Shown here piece by piece: positions 11,951-20,447 of a DNA stretch of 64,000 bases. Each line of letters opens with the position of its first letter. The first letter of the stretch is position 1. A program made the translations under genes and the position numbers. The notes under the pieces are model-generated. The model did no database searches. It saw nothing but the letters and a program-made list of their open reading frames with translations, and was not told where the DNA came from. Source of the stretch: Halictus rubicundus (taxonomy: Eukaryota > Arthropoda > Insecta > Hymenoptera > Halictidae). Where the stretch lies: positions 22,690,720 to 22,754,719 of the forward strand of contig NC_135151.1 in the NCBI RefSeq assembly GCF_050948215.1, given 5' to 3'.

Positions 11951-12175
11951 TAACACTAGATTAACGGTACCCGTCAAAATGACGGATTCTAATATTTTTA
12001 ACTTAAAATTATTAAGATTCCAACGATGCATACATGAGAAATTATTTAGCAAATCTATTTCTTTGGGTATACATTATTGTAAAAATATGGCTAAAAATGT
12101 GGGTAGCAGGTTCTTGTTATTTTTACAAAGTAATGCAAAGTAGTCTCTGTTAGTGCTCCGTAAACCTAGTGTTAA
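11951..12175 (+). mobile_element. TTAA miniature element, family 1, copy b
   Basis: TTAA-CACTAGATTAACGGTACC on the left and GTGCTCCGTAAACCTAGTG-TTAA on the right, with intact TTAA on both sides. The interior GTCAAAATGACGGATTC and the AT-rich core match the other four copies. Confidence 0.88.
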
Positions 12176-12363
12176 CGTGGAATCGTTTTAGGAAACAAAA
12201 GCGTTGTCTGCACAACCAGAGAGAAAATTTTATGAACTTGGATGAAACGCAAAGCAGTAAGAAATTGTAAGCAGGAAGAAATTTCTAGTTTCGGTTTCAA
12301 TAATTAAATTACACTGATTTTGTAACAATCTCTGGGATTGATTTCTGGCATTTTTTCTGGGCA

Positions 12364-12587
12364 TTTACTAGTTCTACCAGTCAAAATGACCGGTTCCTAA
12401 TTATTTCTTTCACAATTACTGAAACGATAAATATGTTTTCATCAGAAATTTTTAACTGAACTTCTTTATTGGAGCACACGTTAGAATAAAAATGTTACGA
12501 GGTTTGAATAGATGTAGTCTTGTCATTATTACAAAGCTAGTTATTATATACATAAGCGCATATAATACTCGGTAGTTCTAGTTTTAA
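12364..12587 (+). mobile_element. TTAA miniature element, family 3 (ACTAGAACTACCG ends), copy a
   Basis: Left end TTACTAGTTCTACCAGTC, then AAAATGACCGGTTCC. Right end CTCGGTAGTTCTAGTTTTAA. The interior (CACAATTACTGAAACGATAA, TTCTTTATTGGAGCACACG, GATGTAGTCTTGTCATTATT) matches 18740-18956 directly and 14290-14514 in reverse. The left TTAA is degraded. Non-coding. Confidence 0.75.
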
Positions 12588-12628
12588 ACCGAGCACAAAG
12601 GAGGTGAACTGTGCTGACCACATCAATT

Positions 12629-13133
12629 TTAACAATGTTTGAGCTCGGCGATTAAAAGACGGTCCGGTTTCTTATATTTTGACTTGCTTTCCCTTTCATC
12701 GAGCGGCGCCAACACGGATTTCTTGAGCTCGCGCAGCTCGCCGAAGGACGCGAGGTCTGCGAGCGCGTGGAGTCCATCGAGGAGCTTAATAACGTCTTTG
12801 AAAAATCAAGGACGGCCCGCTGGGCCCGTAATAGTTTCTGGTAGGCTGGTTCGCGCTCGAATCGAAGCCGAACCGACGTTTCGTCCAGATACGCTGTCGA
12901 TACACATTCCAGAACGTCGATGGCAGCCGCTTCTTCTCGTTCCAGATCCCGGGCACCCTCGACGGGATCTTCTTGATCATCCGGAGCGCCTTCTCAGCGT
13001 GTCGTCTTCACTCTCTCTCTCTCTCTCCGTACACGTTGCCCCGGTAGTTACGTGCTTGAAGGTTCTTCAGTTTATGCGAGGCATTGAAATTGCGCGGTCT
13101 GACGTGGGTTAGGAGCCGTGGCTGCCACGAGTA
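12629..13133 (-). pseudogene. Coding remnant, helical protein, about 168 codons with two frameshifts
   Basis: On the minus strand three consecutive frames join into one protein-like reading. The first runs from 13133 to 12995 (includes NFNASHKLKNLQARNYRGN and ESEDDTL). One extra base at 12994 shifts the frame. The second runs from 12993 to about 12802 (includes EREEAAAIDVLECVSTAYLD and EPAYQKLLRAQRAVLD). The T-run at 12801-12805 is one base short and shifts it again. The third runs to the stop at 12629 (includes FKDVIKLLDGLHALADLASF and LRELKKSVLAPLDERESK). The composition (Asp/Glu/Leu/Ala/Lys) is that of a soluble alpha-helical protein, unlike the Arg/Ser-rich chance frames around it. A CT repeat on the plus strand encodes the short ER run. 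I do not recognise the family. It could be a decayed retrocopy, or a real exon with sequencing errors; no intron boundaries are obvious. TTAA elements flank it on the left. Confidence 0.42.
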
Positions 13134-13713
13134 CTATCGTACAGGGCCCTCGTTAGTACACCCAGGCACTGTCTAGTTCGCGTAGCGAAATATGAAAAGC
13201 GGGCCAGGTAGCAAAATCAAGGCTCGGTGAGCAAAGGACCAACCACGTTTCTTCTCTCTTCTCTTCCCGCTCGGATCGAGCCCCGGGAATTAGCATTCCG
13301 CGGAATTTCGGAGCTCGGGAATCAACTAAACTAAATCGTTTCTTCGTCGACTGGCACTGCCATCATGCATATTATTCCGCGAGTAAGCCGCTTATCGTCC
13401 CTGTCTTTCCCAGCTCAAAAGCGACCCTGCCGCTGCTGCGATTGATCCATTAAACTGCTCCGGAAACCACTCCCCGACCGACGAAAATCATTTGTTCTTC
13501 AAATTGTACCCGGCACGCTACTCTCCGATCGATTTCAGCGTTGCTCATTTCATTCGTGCGTAGCTACCGAATCATCAGACGAGGAGATGGATCTTGACAT
13601 GATCTTGGATCTTGAGCGTTGCTCTTTTCCATGATGTCAACGATCCTCGCTAGAGACACTTTTGAGATCCTCTTTTTTGTCAGTTATTCTACTAAACGTC
13701 GTGGAATTTTTGA

Positions 13714-14290
13714 TTTTGCTGAAACTGTGCACTCGGGTACAGGGTTTTAGAAATGAAAATTTCAGTTCAATATATAGAGGACGAACGACGGTATATCGAT
13801 TTGTAAAATAAATAAATGTCTTCAACCATTTTGCTAAAATTGTGCACTCGGGTACAGGATTTCAAAAATGAAACTTTCAATTCAACATACGGAGGACGAA
13901 CGACGGTATATCGATTTGTAAAATAAGTAAATGTCTTAAACCATTTTGCTAAAATTGTGCACTCGGGTACAGGATTTTAGAAATGAAAATTTCATTTCAA
14001 TATATAGAGGACGAACGACGGTATATCAATTTGTAAAATAAATAGATGTCTTAAACCATTTTGCTAAAATTGTGCACTCGGGTACAGGATTTTAGAAATG
14101 AAACTTTCAATTCAACATACGGTGGACGGACGACGGTATATCGATTTGTAAAATAAATAAATGTCTTAAACCATTTTGCTAAAATTGTGCACTCGGGTAC
14201 AGGATTTTAGAAATGAAAATTTCATTTCAACATATAGAGGACGAACGACGGTATATCGATTTGTAAAATAAATAGATGTCTTAAACCATT
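13714..14290. repeat. 115-bp tandem repeat, five copies
   Basis: The landmark GCACTCGGGTACAGG occurs at 13729, 13844, 13959, 14074 and 14189, exactly 115 bases apart each time. Each unit also has GAGGACGAACGACGGTATAT (one copy GTGGACGGACG) and ATTTGTAAAATAA. Copies differ by only a few bases, so the array is young or homogenised. The period is not a multiple of three and the frame changes each unit, so the open frames inside it are not evidence of coding. The array stops at the TTAA element starting at 14290. Confidence 0.95.
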
Positions 14291-14514
14291 TAACACTACA
14301 ACTACCGAGTAATAAATCCAACTGAGGTATATTGCTTTGTAATAATGACAGGACCACATCTATTCAAACCTCATACCACTTTTATTCTAGCCTGAGCTTC
14401 AATAAAGAAGTTCATTCACAAATTTCTGATGAAAACATTTTTACAATTTCAGTAATTGTGACAGAAAAAATTATTAACCAGTCATTTTGTCTACTTCGGT
14501 AGGTTCAGTGTTAA
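14290..14514 (-). mobile_element. TTAA miniature element, family 3, copy b
   Basis: TTAA-CACTACAACTACCGAGTAA on the left and ACTTCGGTAGGTTCAGTG-TTAA on the right, with TTAA intact on both sides. The reverse complement matches 12364-12587 and 18740-18956 (CAATTTCAGTAATTGTGACA, ATTCAAACCTCATACC). It abuts the end of the 115-bp array. Confidence 0.82.
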
Positions 14515-16955
14515 TTATGAACAGTGACAAAGAGCCCAAGGTACGGCTAGCAATAAAAATAAAAACTGTGTTCCTTTTACTGTTGCTCCACTGTACAATA
14601 AAAATTGTATTCCCACGATATTCAATCAGGAAGTATCCTCGAAGTATTTCGTTGAATAACTTTTGAAAACGACAGGTTCGATACAAACCGTGTTTCCAGG
14701 CTTCCTGAAGAGATGGAATAAACTCCCAGCGAAAGCCGCGCGCAACGCGTCTTCGGCTTCTTTCCGGCGGACATTGACGCGGCTAACGAAGGCATTAGAG
14801 GCGGCGACGCGGAGGAACGGTCGGAAAGAAGTGGTTGAAATTGATTAAGACGTTCCCGTGGCGGTATCGTCGTCTGACGGATGACAGCCATCAGATTCGT
14901 CGACGGCGTCGCGGCCGGGCAAAGCGGTTTTCATCGGGCCGGCTCCCGGCAAAAACGTAACGACGCCATTTCCACTCCGTCTGCCGCGCGCTTTCCACGC
15001 GGTCCCGGCTTTCAAACGTTCTTTTCCGCAGCTATTCCCGGCGAATTTTCTGGCCGGCGTTCGAACGTCGACGACGAATGTGCGGGATGAATACAGTGCC
15101 CCCCTCACAAGGGGAGGGAGGGGGGGAGCATTAACGTGAAATGCTGACCACGTCTTCCCCGATTAAGAGCCCCCGTGTGCCGGGGGTCGTTTTATAAGGC
15201 ACGAATGGCGGAACTCGATCCTCGAGGAACCGCCTGCCTCTTGTTCCTCGGCGGACGTCGATGCGGTGACAGTCGTTGCTCCTGGATAGCGGCGTCCCTC
15301 GATAGAGACGTTTCTTGCCGGACGCCGTGTTCCGCGGAGGATCAGGCCAAGTCGGATGGAAACGTTTACTCCTATTAATCACGTTATCTGAGCTTCAAGG
15401 TTTTGCCGCGCTCGTCCCGGTCCGCTCCGGAGCCCGCACCCGTTCTCCCGTTGCATCGCGCGCCGGTTCCTCGAATTGATTCACGCTCGATCGCGTTGCC
15501 GGTCTCGCGCCCACGATACTCGACGAGGTCGCTTATGGGAGCCTAAAATATTTACGCCATCGCTTGAGACACCGGAGCTAATGAGAAACCGTCTGCCCGC
15601 GTGGAACTTCGTACATCCAATAGCAACGAGATGTCATCTGAACTTTGACCATCCAGGACACAATGGACTAGCCTAGGATAAAGGGGTGGAGCTTGTAACG
15701 ATCCTCTTGTAAAGGCGATTCGTTGCTTTTGTGGTTGAGGTCTTGATCAATATGCGATATTTGTTGTAAGGATTTTAGTTTAGAACGGACAACTGACATT
15801 TCTCTTTGACCTGGATATCCTGTGAACAGAATGGGGATTACTTGCTTCTTTGGAGGGGGTGTGGGATTCGTGGACATGAGTGGGATTGTAGGAGATGTTT
15901 CAAAAAACCTATGTGCATGTGAGGGGGGGATGTTTTAGGAATGCTTAGGAATTCTTATATAATCCTCTCTGTCCTTGTGGAGGGGAAAAATCTCTTCCAA
16001 AGAATGCTGGTGTCCTCCAGACCTCGTGCACGTGGGGCTCTTCGGGTCGCGGAGGACCGCTGTCCTCTCGTCGAAGGTCCTTCTGCGCTCCACGATTTAT
16101 GGTGCCCGCATGCAGCTATTGAGACTGCGACTAACTCGAACTAAAATCATGCGAGGCTCTGAAACTAAACAGCTCTCTCAAAAATAGCTTTGTCTAGTCG
16201 CGTGCACTTAAAGACGCATAGACGCTGTCCGACTGGCGAACTTAATTACAAGAAGAGCGTCGCGTCGGGGGCACGCCCAAGGCGAAAGTAATCGCCGCGC
16301 TAGATCTGGCATATTCGATGTTAATACGGTTCCGAATCTCCCCGGGGCGCTATCTGTCTTGAAGCGCGTTCAAATTCAGCCGATTTGAATCTACATTTGC
16401 ACCGGCCAGGGGGACCGGCGCGGCGGATCGACTATGTATAGAGGCTCGCCGTGAGACACATTTGGCCACGAGGACAAGGCACATTCGTATTCATACGGCA
16501 GACCGTGCCGAACCTTCGAGGGTGCTCGCCTAAGTACCCCCGTAAGTTACGGAGTTCACGGAAGGTAGAATCAGCGGCGGGAGCCGCCTAACGTTAGAGG
16601 AGACAGAACTCGGTTTGATATATGGTTACAAGTTCTCCTCCGGGCGAGGAAGTGTGAACACAATCCGGGCCGCAATTCCCTCTCGTCCCCTGCCAGGCGT
16701 TCTTCCACCCTCCGCAGACCTACTCGGGCCTGGTCACTTCAACCGAACCGGGGAGAACCCGGAGTTAAGTGTGAACAAATTTGTCTATCATTGTTATGGC
16801 AAACTCGCGCGCCGACGATCCCCTACTCGCGCCAGCCGAACCCTCCTGGATGACTTAATGCCACCGGAAATGGGTCGTTCGAAGAACCAGCTGGCCCCGG
16901 GCAACGCCACTGTGTCGCGAATGGCCATTTTAGGTGGGAAAAGGTCATGTCAGAA
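14515..16955. other. No gene recognised
   Basis: The GC-rich part (14700-15500) gives chance frames on both strands. A frame at 14663-14848 contains FLKRWNKLPAKAARN, a weak echo of retroelement ends, but has no other support. Bases 15668-15877 hold a minus-strand frame of 69 residues with fairly protein-like composition and no family I know. Bases 15110-15127 are G-rich. Bases 16200-16900 are GC-rich without repeats or clear frames. Confidence 0.4.
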
Positions 16956-16972
16956 ATAGACATTCATATATT
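16956..16972. repeat. Target-site duplication, left copy
   Basis: ATAGACATTCATATATT, identical to 17410-17426. It lies at the poly(A) end of the retrotransposon insertion. Confidence 0.85.
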
Positions 16973-17409
16973 TTTTTTTATTGAGCATTTGAAACCCTTC
17001 TGGGTTTATTTCGCTTCACAGGAATAATATAAGAAGAATACAATAATAATACAAGTGAATACAATAACAATGTCCGTTAACACTAAATATGCATGCAATT
17101 TTTGAAAAAAGAATGAATACTAACTAAGCAAGCTTTGGCTTCGCTGTGAGTGTGCCTACGTTAAGAGGTAGTTGAAGGACTAAGTAGGGCATTTGTTAGA
17201 TTGCGTCTTTGTGGATTATACCATTCGCATTGCCAGATTGTATGATCAAAGGTTTCGCAGTCCCGATTGCATTTGCACTGGCTATCATTCATAATACCTA
17301 CCCGCGCTAGCGAAGCAGCCAGGTTATAGTGATCGGAACGCATTCTGTTCACTGTAACAATAAAGCTTCTCCCTAGTTTTAAACGGGCGAACCAGGGAAC
17401 AGAGCTTTC
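16973..17409 (-). mobile_element. 5'-truncated non-LTR retrotransposon insertion (ORF2 C-terminus and 3' tail)
   Basis: On the minus strand the open frame from 17409 to the stop at 17161 encodes the C-terminal end of a non-LTR retrotransposon ORF2 protein. It contains PWFARLKLGRSFIVTVNRMR, then RSDHYNLAASLARVGI, then a zinc-knuckle-like C-x-C-x3-C-x4-H-x4-C (CKCNRDCETFDHTIWQC). This module follows the reverse transcriptase and RNase H domains in several insect clades. Below the stop lies about 180 bp of 3' UTR, then AATAAA merging into a poly(A) tail (T-run at 16971-16979 on the plus strand). The insertion is flanked by identical 17-bp direct repeats at 16956-16972 and 17410-17426. An open frame extends past 17409 to 17463, but that part is flanking DNA. 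The reverse transcriptase domain is absent, as expected of a dead-on-arrival copy. Confidence 0.82.
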
Positions 17410-17426
17410 ATAGACATTCATATATT
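17410..17426. repeat. Target-site duplication, right copy
   Basis: ATAGACATTCATATATT, identical to 16956-16972. It marks the truncated 5' end of the insertion. Confidence 0.85.
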
Positions 17427-18609
17427 CTCCTTTCGGAATGTTTATGAGCCTAATTATACCCATAAGAATTCATTTAATAGCGATTCCGGAAACTTCGTAA
17501 TTCTGCGAAATTCGTCGATATCTTCATTAGATTCTGAGAAAACAGCTTACCTGGTACAACAACACCTGGTAACAATTTACTCCTAACAATTTACCTGGTA
17601 CACCCTGTACATGTAGTTCATGTTTCTTCAATTTCAACGATTTTCACTTCGATCCAACCTTGTTTAAATTGTTCGAACAAATAAACGTATGAAAATAAAT
17701 AAATTTTCGAAAATGCTTTCGCGCACAATTTTGCATATAAAAGTGAAACGCCTGTAGAAGTGAGAAGATTGAACGTACTTGAACTTCGTAAAAAATTTGC
17801 TTAGACGAACAAGCCGATTCAGTAATTTCCCCGCGGAAGCGTTTTTGTTATTTCAATAATTGTGGAATAGTTACTGTGGTGCTTTCAAGATTAGAATAAG
17901 AATTCGGAGGCAGTGGCTCGGATGTTCGCTCGACAGATTTCCGGGGTGGTTTTAAAGGCTGTCGACGCGTCCCGCGCCGCCTCAATTTCCCACGGAGGAA
18001 GTCGTCGCGGGAAATCGCGGGAAGAGCCCCGAATTTTCCGGCGAACTTCCGAACACTTAACTCGATCCGCCTCGGATAATACGTTTTCCATGGATGAGCG
18101 ATGGATTCGCGCGACGCGACGCGACGCCGGCTAATGGGTCGAGGCGTCGCGAACAATTTTGTTTCGCCCAGGCGTCGTTTAATCTCGCACCCGTCGGTTC
18201 ATTAGACGCGATATGAAATTTCGGTCGCGCTCCGCGTGGATAAGACGAAGGAATTGCGACAAACGGGCCGGGATGGGCCGTCGGAGTGCGCCCGGTGCAA
18301 GTTACACAGCCGGGCCGAGTCGGGCCGAGGGAAACCAAACTCCGCGGAACTAAACTAATTTGCTGAAACTTTTATTAATATGCAACTTGGCCGGAGGTTC
18401 CGTAAGGATGGCAACGGGGACGGCCACGGGATAAACAAACGCGCGCGCGGATAACGTCTGGCTAGTTCTCGCGACTTCTGCGCACGGAAGACAGGACAAC
18501 GAGGACGAAGACGAGTTCTGATGCTCGAGAATAGGACATTGGTACCGGTTAATTGGTTTAATTGGACGCGAAACCACCGTTTTAGCAAGACCGCCGCTCG
18601 AGCAGGAGA
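17427..18609. other. No gene seen
   Basis: AT-rich to about 17830, GC-rich after. Around 17545-17600 short blocks (ACCTGGTA, AACAATTTAC) recur in a small imperfect tandem. No protein-like frame. Confidence 0.45.
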
Positions 18610-19147
18610 TACAGTGAATTCTCGTTAGGAGTCAGTTGCGCGGCGACTGACTCTTAAACGAAATCAGAGGTTCTCGCCGAGCGTCGCGTTTGAAATGCAC
18701 AGGGCACGCTGGAAACCTAAGAGTCACATCCGTCTATAACACTAGAACTACCGAACCAGTCAAAATGACTGGTTCCTAATCTTTTCTTTCACAATTACTG
18801 AAATTACAAAAATGTTCTCATCAGAATTTTTTGAATGAACTTTTTCATTGAAGCACATGTTAGAATAAAAATGATATTAGGTTTGAACAGATGTGGTCTT
18901 GTTATGATTACAAAGCAATATTCATCAGTTGTATTTATTACTCGGTAGTTCTAGTGATAAGTCATAAGCCTATGACTACTAACCGATAGTGACAAGTAGA
19001 CTGAGAAAATGTCTTTCTCCGATACAATGCTGCACGTAGAAACGGACAGCGAAGCTCGAGTGCGGGGTATACCCCTCGGTGGTGTGGGTAGTTCCACTGA
19101 CTCCTAATCGTAAGGTTGGCACTGACTCGTAACGAGAATTCACGGTA
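18610..19147 (-). mobile_element. Divergent pogo-like element, split by a TTAA element
   Basis: Ends TACAGTGAATTCTCGTTAGG and CGTAACGAGAATTCACGGTA are inverted repeats with TA outside. Interior blocks CGAAATCAGAGGTTCTCGCC, AAATGCACAGGGCACGCTGG and GTGTGGGTAGTTCCACTGAC match the element at 30549-30752 in reverse. A family 3 TTAA element sits inside at 18740-18956; without it the element is about 317 bp. Confidence 0.7.
18736..18960 (+). mobile_element. TTAA miniature element, family 3, copy c (nested)
   Basis: ATAA-CACTAGAACTACCG on the left and CGGTAGTTCTAGTG-ATAA on the right: a clean 4-bp ATAA duplication in place of the usual TTAA. The interior matches 12364-12587. It lies inside the pogo-like element at 18610-19147, so it is the younger of the two. 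Confidence 0.85.
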
Positions 19148-19189
19148 CTGACTCCAAAACTGTCGCTTCCCACTTCACTGTCGCTGCTC

Positions 19190-19990
19190 ACTGACAGTAA
19201 CGATGTTTTCTCATTTACTGTCGTCATGTTGCGCGCTCGTAACTTTTCGACGTCCAACTGTTGGCACCCCCGCTCCTCGACTGCTGCCTTTGTTTACTAA
19301 CTCGGACCTCGAGTCCTGTGGGACACTAGTTTTTACGAATTCAGTTTTCACGACAGAGTCTGCGCGGGTCTCTCTACTCTTTTATAATTAATTTTTGTCA
19401 GAACACTCGGTTTTAGCTTTGTGGCATGCAGACTTCAACCACATGCATTTTCAGTCACCCTTACCTGTATTCGCTAATTCGGATGGTAAATTATATGGGA
19501 CTGTGGTTTTTAAGGGAAGTCTCCGCACTCTTCCCTAATCAATTCCTGTCACATCACTAATTCATAGTCTCAAAGCTACAGAACTCCAATTACCAGCACC
19601 CTCGGTCATCAACCCTTACCGCTGTTTACCAACTTAGGTCTTAAGTTACACGGCACCCTAGCGTTCACGAATTCCGCTCGACTCGTTATAGTCTCCTCAC
19701 GGTCTTTGCAATCGTTCCTAACCGACATTCGCCATACTCATTCATAGCTTCGAAACATCAGAATTTCAGCTATTAGCACCCTCGTTCTTCAACTACTGTC
19801 TACCACCTTGGACAATAAGTTATACAAGACGGTCTCTGTGGTCTCCGCGCTGTCTCTACACTCGTCTCTAATCAATGCGTAAACTCATTCGAAGTTTCAA
19901 AGCACTTGAAGTACAACTTTCGCGTTCTCCGGCAATTCCTAAGAATGCGGTTAACTATTTTAGCCCTACACGATCTCCGATCTTAACATT
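19190..19990. repeat. Decayed tandem array, about 150-180-bp unit, about 4 copies
   Basis: Related blocks recur in the same order. TAGCTTCGAAACATCAGAATT (19744) matches TAGTCTCAAAGCTACAGAACT (19564) exactly 180 bases earlier; AGCACCCTCG recurs at 19595 and 19775. A CACGAATTC block recurs at about 19334 and 19667. TTTACTAACTCGGACCTCGA (19293) matches TTTACCAACTTAGGTCTTAA (19625). GTCTCCGCACTCTTCCCTAA resembles GTCTCCGCGCTGTCTCTACA. Weaker copies start near 19230 and 19415. Identity is low, so this is an old array. No frame stays open through it. Confidence 0.6.
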
Positions 19991-20447
19991 AACACGTTAA
20001 CTGCCATGTCAGTCACATATGACTGACAGTGATTCTTGATTAGATTTAGACATTCATTTTCGTTGTGACGAATCCAGATAAACCGAATTTTATTAAGATC
20101 TTTAGAATTCAAAAGGGTTAAAACAGCATCCCCTATTTAAATTTTCTAGTTTCGCTTTCATTAATTCAATTACTCTGATTTTGTAAGAATCTCTGGGAAT
20201 GATATTTGCCACTTAACACTAGATTTACGGGACCCGTCAAAATGACGGATTCTAATATTTTTAAATTGCGAATATTGAGATTGTAAAAATGCATCCACGA
20301 GCAATTATTTAACAAATTGATTTCTTTGGGCATATATTATTAAAAAAAAATGGCTACAAACTTTGATCGATACATTCACGTTATTTTTATAAAGTAATGT
20401 AAAATAATCATTTTTAGTGCTCCGTAAACCTAGTGTTAACGTGGTAA
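19989..20447 (+). mobile_element. TTAA miniature element, family 2, copy b, interrupted near its right end
   Basis: Starts TTAACACGTTAACTGCCATG then CAGTCACATATGACTGACAG. It matches 10770-11012 as far as GATATTTGCCACTTAA. The family 1 element then intervenes, and the family 2 end resumes as CGTGGTAA (20440-20447; CGTGTTAA in copy a). Confidence 0.8.
20213..20439 (+). mobile_element. TTAA miniature element, family 1, copy c (nested)
   Basis: TTAA (20213-20216), CACTAGATTTACGGGACCCG on the left, GCTCCGTAAACCTAGTG then TTAA (20436-20439) on the right. It sits in the terminal ACTTAACGTG of family 2, which shows that TTAA is the duplicated target. Confidence 0.88.

Noticed and set aside
13637..14357. 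Repeated peptide containing FTNRYTVVRPLY in several minus-strand frames
   Set aside because: It is produced by the 115-bp tandem repeat, whose period shifts the frame in each unit, so it is not a repeat protein.
14663..14848. Frame with FLKRWNKLPAKAARN resembling a retroelement tail
   Set aside because: Only a few residues resemble such proteins, the rest is Arg/Ala-rich, and no tail or target duplication is present.
15668..15877. 69-residue minus-strand frame with fairly normal composition
   Set aside because: No family recognised and no neighbouring sequence extends or supports it.
16200..16950. GC-rich block considered as an rDNA fragment
   Set aside because: I could not match any conserved rRNA core sequence in it.
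17410..17463. N-terminal extension of the retrotransposon frame
   Set aside because: It lies outside the insertion, beyond the target duplication, and is open by chance.
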